Shown one piece after another: positions 17,879 to 27,249 of a stretch of DNA of 64,000 nucleotides (its first letter is position 1; each line of letters begins with the position of its first letter). Position numbers and translations under genes: made by a program. Under the pieces are notes generated by a model. It made no database searches and was not told the DNA's origin. It saw nothing but the letters and a program-made list of their open reading frames with translations. The stretch spans positions 2,525,001-2,589,000 of the forward strand of contig NZ_CP061177.1 in assembly GCF_017355405.1 (NCBI RefSeq), given 5' to 3'. This stretch comes from Roseomonas haemaphysalidis (lineage in GTDB: Bacteria > Pseudomonadota > Alphaproteobacteria > Acetobacterales > Acetobacteraceae).

Positions 17879-17907
17879 TTGTCGCGGGGCGCCTGCCAGA
17901 GTATAAG
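17879..17907 (+). promoter_or_regulatory. Promoter of gyrA
   Basis: TTGTCG (17879-17884) and TATAAG (17902-17907) are separated by exactly 17 bases. The -10 matches 5 of 6. The predicted leader is about 60 bases and ends in an AGGAAGA ribosome site before GTG 17977. Confidence 0.65.
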
Positions 17908-17976
17908 GTAGGCCGATTCCGGTGGGGTCCTGGGGCAGCCGCTCCCGGGCGCCGCCATGCTGCATAGGAAGACCGC

Positions 17977-20719
<2,743 letters not shown>

Positions 20720-20727
<8 letters not shown>

Positions 20728-21250
20728 GGCCACCCGCCGGTTGCGATCCGGCGTCTACCCCGGCACCTTCGACCCGGTGACCAATGGCCACCTGGACATC
20801 ATCCACCGCGCCGCGCGCATCCTGGACCGCCTGGTCATTGGCGTGGCCAAGAACATCGGCAAGAGCCCGCTGTTTCCGCTGGAAGAGCGGGTGGAGCTGG
20901 TGCAGGCGGAGGCGGAGGCCATCGCCGCCCAGACCGGAACGATCATCGAGGTCGTGCCGTTCGAAAGCCTGCTGGTGTCCTTCGCGCGCGAGGTGGATGC
21001 CGAGGTGATCGTGCGCGGCCTGCGCGCGGTGACGGATTTCGACTACGAGTTCCAGATGGCCGGCATGAACCGCCGCCTGGACCCGGAGGTCGAATTGCTC
21101 TTCCTGATGGCCAGCGAAGGCAACCACTTCATCTCCTCGCGTTTCGTCAAGGAGATCGCGCGGCTGGGGGGGGATATCTCCACCTTCGTGCCGCGTCTCA
21201 CGTTGCAGCGCACGCTGGACCGCGTGCGGCAACACCCAGGGGATCAATAA
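20720..21250 (+). CDS. coaD: Phosphopantetheine adenylyltransferase
   Basis: Makes dephospho-CoA from 4'-phosphopantetheine and ATP, the penultimate step of coenzyme A synthesis. It has the nucleotidyltransferase signature [19 protein letters not shown] and the later [26 protein letters not shown] 20720 (176 residues) has GAGGCGG 9 bases upstream. The alternative ATG 20711 would leave no spacing. It overlaps the gyrA stop by 8 bases. A G8 run at 21176-21183 lies within the gene, in frame. Confidence 0.96.
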
Positions 21251-21254
21251 GCGC

Positions 21255-21830
21255 ATGCAGCGACGCACCCTTCTCGCCAGCACCATCGCCGCCACGGGGA
21301 TTATCATGTCCGACACCAACGACGCTGCCGCCCAGGCTCCGGCCGACAAGGAAAACACCCTCTACTTCGACCTGAAGGACGGTCGCGTCACCATCCAGCT
21401 GCTGCCCGACCTGGCGCCGAAGCATGTGGAGCGCATCAAGACCCTGGTGCGCCAGGGCTTCTACGACGGCACGCCCTTCCACCGCGTGATCGAGGGCTTC
21501 ATGGCCCAGGGTGGCGACCCGACCGGCACCGGCACCGGCGGCAGCCAGCTGCCCGACCTGGTGGCCGAGTTCAGCCCGCCGGCCAAGGCCCGCTACATCC
21601 GCGGCACCTGCGGCATGGCGCGCACGCAGAGCCCGAACACGGCCAACAGCCAGTTCTTCATCATGTTCGCCCCGGCGCCGAGCCTGGACGGCCAGTACAC
21701 TATCTGGGGCCGCGTCACCTCCGGCATGGACGTGGTGGACAAGATCAAGCGCGGCCAGGGTGGCAGCGGCACGGTGCCCGCGCCGGCCGACAAGCTGATC
21801 AAGGCGCAGCTCGCGTCTGACGCCGGCTGA
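21255..21830 (+). CDS. Exported cyclophilin-type peptidyl-prolyl isomerase
   Basis: Catalyses cis-trans isomerisation of prolyl bonds. The 191-residue protein has an RR-containing N-terminal export signal (MQRRTLLASTIAATGIIM) and then a cyclophilin domain. The domain includes FYDGTPFHRVIEGFMAQGGDPTG and MARTQSPNTANSQFFIM. The twin arginine may mean Tat export. A start at the internal ATG 21306 would give a cytoplasmic form, but the first ATG follows coaD by 4 bases and encodes a sensible signal. The TonB and MsrP genes in the window also indicate periplasmic activity. Confidence 0.93.
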   Translation: MQRRTLLASTIAATGIIMSDTNDAAAQAPADKENTLYFDLKDGRVTIQLLPDLAPKHVERIKTLVRQGFYDGTPFHRVIEGFMAQGGDPTGTGTGGSQLPDLVAEFSPPAKARYIRGTCGMARTQSPNTANSQFFIMFAPAPSLDGQYTIWGRVTSGMDVVDKIKRGQGGSGTVPAPADKLIKAQLASDAG

Positions 21831-21833
21831 CCC

Positions 21834-21862
21834 TTGACAGGAGGCCGGGGGCGGGGTTTGTG
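21834..21862 (+). promoter_or_regulatory. Putative promoter of tRNA-Lys
   Basis: A perfect TTGACA (21834-21839) lies just after the cyclophilin stop. The base block 17 positions later (TTTGTG, 21857-21862) is a poor -10. The tRNA starts 21 bases further on. The -35 makes this the likeliest promoter in the gap. Confidence 0.35.
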
Positions 21863-21883
21863 CCGCGCCCGGTCTCCGACCAT

Positions 21884-21956
21884 GTGCCCGTAGCTCAGCC
21901 GGTAGAGCACGTGACTTTTAATCATGGGGTCCAGGGTTCGAGTCCCTGCGGGCACA
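21884..21956 (+). tRNA. tRNA-Lys (anticodon TTT)
   Basis: Acceptor GTGCCCG pairs with CGGGCAC. The anticodon loop CTTTTAA carries TTT, and the T arm GGGTTCGAGTCCC is canonical. The 3' CCA is not encoded (the next bases are TTTC), unlike the Thr and Ser tRNAs in this window. Confidence 0.97.
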
Positions 21957-22040
21957 TTTCCCGGCTTCTGCGACAATCTGTCCACTGAGGCTCCGCGGCG
22001 CGGCCGGCTATCCTGATGCCCGCACAGGCAGGAGACGATC

Positions 22041-22085
22041 ATGGACAGCACCTTTCGGCCTATCGTCCAGGGCTATGGCCCGTGA
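22041..22085 (+). CDS. 14-residue mini-ORF with strong ribosome site
   Basis: ATG 22041 follows GGCAGGAGACGATC, a good Shine-Dalgarno at ideal spacing. It encodes MDSTFRPIVQGYGP and stops at TGA 22083-22085, overlapping the start of the next mini-ORF as GTGA. It may be a true micro-peptide or a leader that couples translation to the downstream membrane peptide. No family is recognisable at this size. Confidence 0.5.
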   Translation: MDSTFRPIVQGYGP

Positions 22086-22195
22086 CACGCCCCGCCTGGC
22101 AGCGCCTGATGCTGGTCGTCAGCCTCGTGCTCGTCGCAGTTGCCACCGTCGGCAGCGTGGTGGCGATGATCCGGGTCGTGCTGTTCAACGGCTGA
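22082..22195 (+). CDS. 37-residue single-span membrane peptide
   Basis: Begins at GTG 22082, inside the stop of the preceding 14-codon ORF, and ends at TGA 22193-22195. The product is basic at the N-terminus (TRPAWQR), with one hydrophobic span (LMLVVSLVLVAVATVGSVVA). It ends IRVVLFNG, the layout of small inner-membrane proteins. It lies 56 bases before the GtrA-fused glycosyltransferase, so a role with that membrane enzyme pair is possible. Too short for homology-based naming. Confidence 0.5.
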   Translation: MTRPAWQRLMLVVSLVLVAVATVGSVVAMIRVVLFNG

Positions 22196-22251
22196 GCCGA
22201 GCCCTGCGGCGACTGGCGGCGCCGGGCCAGGACGGCTAAGCACGCCGCGAC

Positions 22252-23337
22252 ATGCCTCCCGTCCTGACCGTCGTCATTCCCTGCTACAACGAAGCCGAGA
22301 ACGTCGCCCCGATGGTGGCGCGGCTCGACGTGGCGCTGGCCGGCACGGACTGGGAAGCGATCTTCGTCGACGACGACAGCCCCGACGGCACCGCCGGCAT
22401 CGCGCGGGCCATCGCGGCGCGGGACGCACGCATCCGTTGCATCCGTCGCATCGGCCGGCGCGGACTTGCCTCGGCCTGCATCGAGGGCATCATGGCGTCC
22501 TCCGCCCCATACGTGGCGGTGATCGACGGCGACCTGCAGCACGATGAGACCATCCTGCCGCAGATGCTTCGTGCGTTGCAGGCTGGCGAGGCGGACGTTT
22601 CCATCGGCAGCCGCCACGTGGATGGTGGGGAAGCGGCGGAAGGCTTCTCGCCGCTGCGCCAGCGGATCAGCGAAGGCGGCACGGCATTGGCCCGGACGCG
22701 GCTGCCCGTGCGGGTGGAAGACCCGATGAGCGGCTACTTCATGCTGCCCCGCCCGGTGTTCGAGGAACTGGCACCGCGGCTGACCGGGCGCGGCTTCAAG
22801 ATCCTGCTGGATATCCTGCTGTCCGCCGGGCGAAAGCTGCGGGTCGCCGAAATCCCTTATGTCTTCCGCCCCCGCAATGCCGGCGAGTCCAAGCTGGACA
22901 CCACGGTGCTGCTGGAGTTCCTCGCCCTGCTGCTGGACAAGAGCGTTGGCGGCATCCTGCCCCTGCGCTTCCTGTCCTTTGCGTTGGTGGGCGGGATAGG
23001 CCTGCTCGTGCATCTGGCGACGCTGGGCATCGCCATCCGGTTCATGCCGTTCGTCGCCGCGCAATGGACCGCCACTTTCGTGGCGATGACCGCGAACTTC
23101 TGGCTCAACAACCGCATCACCTACCGGGACGTGAAGCTGCGCGGCCCGGCCTTGTGGCGCGGCCTGGTGCTCTTCTACGTGGTGTGTGGCCTGGGGGCCG
23201 TTGCCAACGTCGGTGTTGCCAACCTGCTGCTGCGCGACGGCATGGCCGCCTGGCGCTGGGCCGGGGCGGCCGGGGCGCTGCTGACGGGCGTTTGGAACTA
23301 TGCGGTTTCCGCCACCCTGGTGTGGCGCCGGCGGTGA
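22252..23337 (+). CDS. Dolichol-phosphate-mannose-synthase-like glycosyltransferase (GT2) fused to GtrA domain
   Basis: Probably moves a sugar from a nucleotide donor to a polyprenyl phosphate in the inner membrane. Residues 1-225 are a GT2 domain (TVVIPCYNEAENV, DDDSPDGTA, VIDGDLQHDE, then DPMSGYFMLPR). Residues about 235-361 form a four-helix GtrA-like domain (FLSFALVGGIGLLVHL, TANFWLNNRITY) that may help flip the lipid-linked sugar. The stop overlaps the next gene as GTGA, tying it to the ArnT-like transferase that would use its product. The layout is ArnC/ArnT- or RgtE/RgtA-like. The sugar is unknown. Confidence 0.9.
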   Translation: MPPVLTVVIPCYNEAENVAPMVARLDVALAGTDWEAIFVDDDSPDGTAGIARAIAARDARIRCIRRIGRRGLASACIEGIMASSAPYVAVIDGDLQHDETILPQMLRALQAGEADVSIGSRHVDGGEAAEGFSPLRQRISEGGTALARTRLPVRVEDPMSGYFMLPRPVFEELAPRLTGRGFKILLDILLSAGRKLRVAEIPYVFRPRNAGESKLDTTVLLEFLALLLDKSVGGILPLRFLSFALVGGIGLLVHLATLGIAIRFMPFVAAQWTATFVAMTANFWLNNRITYRDVKLRGPALWRGLVLFYVVCGLGAVANVGVANLLLRDGMAAWRWAGAAGALLTGVWNYAVSATLVWRRR

Positions 23338-24776
23338 GAAACCCCTGGCTGCTGGCATTGCTGGCACTGACCGCCCTGCGGCTGCTCGGCGCCGCCCTGC
23401 TGCCGGTATCACCCGACGAGGCCTACTACTGGGTGTGGGGCAGGGCGCTGGCGCCCAGCTACTACGACCACCCCCCGATGGTGGCGCTGTGGACCGCCAC
23501 CGGCACCGCGCTGCTGGGTGACAATGCGCTTGGCTTGCGGCTGCTGGCGCCGGTCGGCGTCGCCATCGGCTCGGTGCTGCTCGCCCGCGCGGGGGAGGAC
23601 CTGTTTCCCGGCCGAAGGGTCGGGGAATGGGGGGCGGCGTTGCTGAACGCCACCTTGCTGTTCGCCGCCGGGTCGGTGCTGATCACGCCGGACACGCCCT
23701 TGCTGGTGTTCTGGTGCGCTGCGCTGTGGGCCGCCGCGCGGCTGCACCGCACCCAGGATGGCCGCTGGTGGCTGGCCTTCGGTGTGTTTGCCGGACTGGC
23801 GCTGCTGTCCAAGTACACGGCGTTGCTGCTGGGCGGCGGGGTGGTGCTGTGGTTGCTGGCGGAGCCGCGGGTGCGGCCCTGGCTGCTGCGGTGGCAGCTT
23901 TGGGCCGGGGGCGTGCTCGCGATCGCGCTGTTCCTGCCGGTGGTGTGGTGGAACAGCCAGCATGAATGGGTCAGCTTCGCCAAGCAGGGTGGCAGGGCGG
24001 GCACGGTCGGAACCGGCTCCTCGCTCCGCTACCTGGGGGAATTGCTGGGGGGTCAGATCGCGCTGGCGACGCCGGTGGTGTTCGTGCTCTGCGTGGCCGG
24101 CACGGCGATGGCCTGCCGTGCGTGGTGGCGCGACCGTCTGCCCGCCGCCGGGCTGCTGGTGACGTTGACTGTCCCCGCCGCCGCGCTGTTCCTGTGGCAG
24201 GCGCTTGGCAGCCGCGTGCAGGGCAACTGGCCGGCGATCCTCTACCCCACGGCCTGCTTGGCGGCGGCGGCTTTCCTGGGGCCGCGCTGGCGCGGGTGGA
24301 AGCTGGCCGGCATGGGAATCGGACTGGCCGTGATGTTCGCGGCGCTGCTGCAGGCGAGCTTCGCGCCCTTGCCCTTGCCGCGCCGTTCGGACCCGACGCT
24401 GGCGCGCCTGGGTGGCTGGCCGGCCTTCGCGGCGGAGGTCGAGGCCGCGCGCCAGCAGCGGGGCGCCATCTTTGTGGCGACCGAGGAATACGGGCTGGCG
24501 GCCGAGCTGGCGCTGCACCTGCCGCCTGGCACCCCTGTCGTGGCCCTGGGCGACCGGTGGGACCTGTTCGACCTGCCGCCCCCCCCCCAGGGCCAGGCCG
24601 GCCTGCTGGTGCGCAGCGAACGGCGCGGCGACGGCCCGCCGCTTTGGCCCGGTGCCACCCCGGACGGCGGCGCGGTGCGCCAGCGCAAGGGCATCGAGGC
24701 GGAACGCTACCGGCTGTATGCGGTGCGCGTCGCCCCCGGCGACCCGCCGCTCGCGCTCTTGCCGGCACGCCGCTGA
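23334..24776 (+). CDS. ArnT/PMT-family membrane glycosyltransferase (GT39/GT83-like)
   Basis: Likely transfers a sugar from a polyprenyl-phosphate donor to an envelope glycan or lipid A on the periplasmic face. The 480-residue protein starts at GTG 23334, inside the stop of the GT2-GtrA gene. It has the family entry motif LLPVSPDEAYYWVWGRAL with the conserved Asp-Glu, YYDHPPMVALW and TPDTPLLVFWCAAL. It has about 8-10 hydrophobic helices up to residue 350 and a soluble C-terminal part. A run of ten C residues (24579-24588) lies in the C-terminal region at about residue 416, where slippage would shift the frame. Confidence 0.88.
   Translation: MRNPWLLALLALTALRLLGAALLPVSPDEAYYWVWGRALAPSYYDHPPMVALWTATGTALLGDNALGLRLLAPVGVAIGSVLLARAGEDLFPGRRVGEWGAALLNATLLFAAGSVLITPDTPLLVFWCAALWAAARLHRTQDGRWWLAFGVFAGLALLSKYTALLLGGGVVLWLLAEPRVRPWLLRWQLWAGGVLAIALFLPVVWWNSQHEWVSFAKQGGRAGTVGTGSSLRYLGELLGGQIALATPVVFVLCVAGTAMACRAWWRDRLPAAGLLVTLTVPAAALFLWQALGSRVQGNWPAILYPTACLAAAAFLGPRWRGWKLAGMGIGLAVMFAALLQASFAPLPLPRRSDPTLARLGGWPAFAAEVEAARQQRGAIFVATEEYGLAAELALHLPPGTPVVALGDRWDLFDLPPPPQGQAGLLVRSERRGDGPPLWPGATPDGGAVRQRKGIEAERYRLYAVRVAPGDPPLALLPARR
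24579..24588 (+). repeat. C10 homopolymer tract inside the ArnT-like gene
   Basis: Ten consecutive C residues encode Pro-Pro-Pro and the first base of Gln in the current frame. This is the longest single-base run I noticed in the window. Such tracts can mediate slipped-strand phase variation. They are also the places where assemblies most often err. Confidence 0.9.
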
Positions 24777-24844
24777 GCGGCTGCATCTGGTGGAAGGCGC
24801 CGCCGGTATTACATGCGGAGAGTCCTGCGCAAGGAGATAGGGTG

Positions 24845-25789
24845 ATGCCGATTCATATCCGCCGTGGCTGGGAGCTGCCGGACTCCGCCGCCACCCCTGA
24901 GCATCTGGTCATCGGCCGCCGCAAGGCGGCCCTGGGGCTGGGCTCCATCCTGGCTGCCGGCGCCCTGGCACGCCCGGCCCTGGCGCAGAATGCGGCCGGC
25001 ATGGCGGCGATGCGCAATCCGCGCTTCGATGCCGGGCGGGCCCTGACGCCCGAGAAGGACGCGACGACCTACAACAACTACTATGAGTTCGGCACCAGCA
25101 AGAGCGTGTCGTCCATGGCGCAGCGGCTGCCGCAGCAGCCCTGGACCGTGAAGCTGGACGGCATGGTGGAAAGCCCGCAGGAACTGGGCCTGGATGACCT
25201 GCTGAAGAAGGTGAGCCTGGAGGAGCGGGTGTTGCGGCACCGCTGCGTCGAGGCCTGGGCGATGACGGTGCCCTGGACCGGCTTCCCGATGTCGGCGCTG
25301 GTGAAGCTGGCGTCGCCGTTGTCCAGCGCGAAATACGTGGTGTTCGAGACGGCGGCCGACCGGTCCACCATGCCCGGGCTGCGGCAGAGCTGGTATCCGT
25401 GGCCCTACAAGGAGGGGTGCACCATCGCTGAGGCGGGCAACGAGCTCTGCTTCATGGCGGTGGGCCTGTACGGCAAGCCGGTGCCGGCGCAGAACGGCGG
25501 GCCGATCCGCGTGTTGTTTCCGTGGAAGTACGGCTTCAAGTCCGGCAAGGCGATCACCCGCATCACCTTCACCGACCAGCGGCCCGTGAGCTTCTGGGAG
25601 AAGCTGCAGGCATCGGAATACGGCTTCTGGGCCAACGTAAATCCGCAGGTGCCGCATCCGCGCTGGAGCCAGGCCAGCGAGCGGCTGCTGGGCAGCGACG
25701 AGCGGGTGCCGACCAAGCTGTTCAATGGCTACGCCGACTTCGTGGCGAGCATGTACACCGACGTGAAGGGCGAGAACCTCTACCTTTGA
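24845..25789 (+). CDS. msrP: Protein-methionine-sulfoxide reductase catalytic subunit MsrP
   Basis: Periplasmic molybdopterin enzyme that repairs oxidised methionines. The 314-residue protein has a twin-arginine signal (IGRRKAALGLGSILAAGALA, residues 24-43). It keeps the Mo-ligand Cys at about residue 134 in LRHRCVEAWAM and conserved segments NNYYEFGTSKS and WPWKY-like PIRVLFPWKYGFK. ATG 24845 follows an AAGGAG ribosome site. Its membrane partner MsrQ (haem-binding) is not adjacent. The next gene is convergent and overlaps the msrP end by 10 bases. Confidence 0.95.
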   Translation: MPIHIRRGWELPDSAATPEHLVIGRRKAALGLGSILAAGALARPALAQNAAGMAAMRNPRFDAGRALTPEKDATTYNNYYEFGTSKSVSSMAQRLPQQPWTVKLDGMVESPQELGLDDLLKKVSLEERVLRHRCVEAWAMTVPWTGFPMSALVKLASPLSSAKYVVFETAADRSTMPGLRQSWYPWPYKEGCTIAEAGNELCFMAVGLYGKPVPAQNGGPIRVLFPWKYGFKSGKAITRITFTDQRPVSFWEKLQASEYGFWANVNPQVPHPRWSQASERLLGSDERVPTKLFNGYADFVASMYTDVKGENLYL

Positions 25790-26232
25790 ACCGGTGCGGC
25801 GGCGTCCAGCCGCCGCCGCCCTTCCGCGATCACGCGCAACGCCTCGTCCCACAAGCCGAGCGCCGGCAGGTCTTCCGGCCGGAACCAGCGGGCGTCCGTG
25901 ACGTCGTCGCCCGCCACCGGTTCGCCGGACAGCCATTCTGCCGCGAAGTCCACGATCGTGTAGTGAAAGCGGGCGCGGCCATCCGGTTCGCGGTCCAGCG
26001 CGTCGACCACGGCGGCCAGCACCAGTGGGCCTGCCTCGATGCCGGCTTCCTCGCGCAGTTCCCGCCGCGCCGTCGCCTCGACCGTTTCGCCCAGTGCCTG
26101 GGCGCCGCCGGGGACCGACCATTCCCCCATGCGGGGCGGCTTGCCCCGCCGGACCAACAGCACGGCGTCTCCCTTGAAGACCACCACGCCAATGCCGATC
26201 CACGGCCGGTCGGGATATTCGCGGCTGCTCAC
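25780..26232 (-). CDS. Nudix hydrolase
   Basis: Probably cleaves a nucleoside-diphosphate derivative. The 150-residue protein has one Nudix box, GGAQALGETVEATARRELREEAG, at about residues 42-64. No extra domain is present. It starts at GTG 26230-26232 within the stop of the DUF4340 gene (GTGA) and so belongs to the ABC/GldG/DUF4340 operon. The substrate is unknown; many family members are house-cleaning enzymes. Its 3' end overlaps msrP, which is transcribed towards it. Confidence 0.9.
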   Translation of the reverse strand: MSSREYPDRPWIGIGVVVFKGDAVLLVRRGKPPRMGEWSVPGGAQALGETVEATARRELREEAGIEAGPLVLAAVVDALDREPDGRARFHYTIVDFAAEWLSGEPVAGDDVTDARWFRPEDLPALGLWDEALRVIAEGRRRLDAAAPVQR

Positions 26233-27236
26233 GGAGCGGGCGGCTTCAGCAGGTCGGATATCTGCGGCAACAGCGCCTTCGCCTTGTAGGCGCTGACCTG
26301 ATACGCCCAGCCACGCCAGCGCGCGTTCAGCCGGGCAGCTTCGTCATCCCCCGCGGCGGCCATGCGCAACCAGGTGGTCGGGCCATCCTGGGTACCGGAC
26401 ACCGTGATGGAAAGATTGTCGGTCAGCGTGAAGCGGGTCTCGCCCACAGGCTGGCCGGACAGGCCGGCGTCCTTGCGAACTTCGGTGAAGGTCAGGAATT
26501 CGAAGGTGCGGGCGATTTCGTCGGTAGCGGCCTCCTCGATCGCAGGCGGGGCCTCGGGGATGGTCACCGCCAGGCGGCCATCCGGTCCTTCCGTCCGGGT
26601 CAGGACCAGTGGAGGCGCGCCGAGCCGGGTCGCGTCCACCTTCAGGATACGTTCCCGCGCGATGTTCGCGAGGTCCCGGTCGATCCAGAGCTGCGGGTCC
26701 GCATCCAGCGGAAGCCGGCCTTCGGCCAGCCATGCCTGATTCTCGGCCGGGCGGCGGACGTACACGGTTTCCGGGGCATTGCCCTGCGTCCGCATCCGGC
26801 GGCGCCCGACCACGAGCTCGGCGATCGGCACCCCGGCCTGGTCCATCACCCGCAGCAGCGTGGCGGTGCTGCCGGGGGCGTTGGGGTCCTCCAGGCCCAG
26901 CCGGTCCAGCTGCGCGGCATCGCTGGTGCGGCGTTCGGACAGGCGCAGTTCCGTCAGGCCGACCAGCAGCTCGCGCACCTTCTCCCCATGCGCGGGGTAG
27001 TCCTGTCGGTCCGGCAGCACCCAGGTTTCCCTGTCCCGCTTCACCAGCGCGACCGACTGCGCGCCCTGTCGCAGTTCGATGCGGGCAGCACCCGCCAGCC
27101 GGGCCGCGAGATTCTGGAACATCAGCGGCGCGTCGCCGGCATCGGGCGCGGCAGGCGTGCCAGGCCCCAGCAGCACGGCCCCCGCGGCGGCGGCGACGGC
27201 GACGCCGCCAAGGACGATCAGGGAACGTCGATTCAT
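26229..27236 (-). CDS. DUF4340 domain protein, membrane-anchored
   Basis: Function unknown. The 335-residue protein has an N-terminal signal-anchor (SLIVLGGVAVAAAAGAVLL, about residues 5-23). The repeat-like DUF4340 fold follows, with WVLPDRQDYPAHGEKVRELLVGL then TSDAAQLDRLGLEDPNAPG. Tracts such as LIDRDLANI-type WIDRDLANIARERILKV and a C-terminal WAYQVSAYKAKALL fit the family. DUF4340 proteins commonly accompany GldG-like proteins and an ABC-2 permease, exactly as here. It starts 13 bases after the GldG-like gene. Confidence 0.85.
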   Translation of the reverse strand: MNRRSLIVLGGVAVAAAAGAVLLGPGTPAAPDAGDAPLMFQNLAARLAGAARIELRQGAQSVALVKRDRETWVLPDRQDYPAHGEKVRELLVGLTELRLSERRTSDAAQLDRLGLEDPNAPGSTATLLRVMDQAGVPIAELVVGRRRMRTQGNAPETVYVRRPAENQAWLAEGRLPLDADPQLWIDRDLANIARERILKVDATRLGAPPLVLTRTEGPDGRLAVTIPEAPPAIEEAATDEIARTFEFLTFTEVRKDAGLSGQPVGETRFTLTDNLSITVSGTQDGPTTWLRMAAAGDDEAARLNARWRGWAYQVSAYKAKALLPQISDLLKPPAP

Positions 27237-27249
27237 TCTGTGGCTCCCT

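Noticed and set aside
21176..21183. G8 run in coaD as a phase-variation tract
   Set aside because: coaD is essential and the run encodes ordinary Leu-Gly-Gly; switching it off would be lethal.
23064..23333. Longer N-terminus for the ArnT-like protein, from ATG 23064
   Set aside because: That extension lies inside the GtrA domain gene and is Arg/Gly-rich; GTG 23334 gives the family start.
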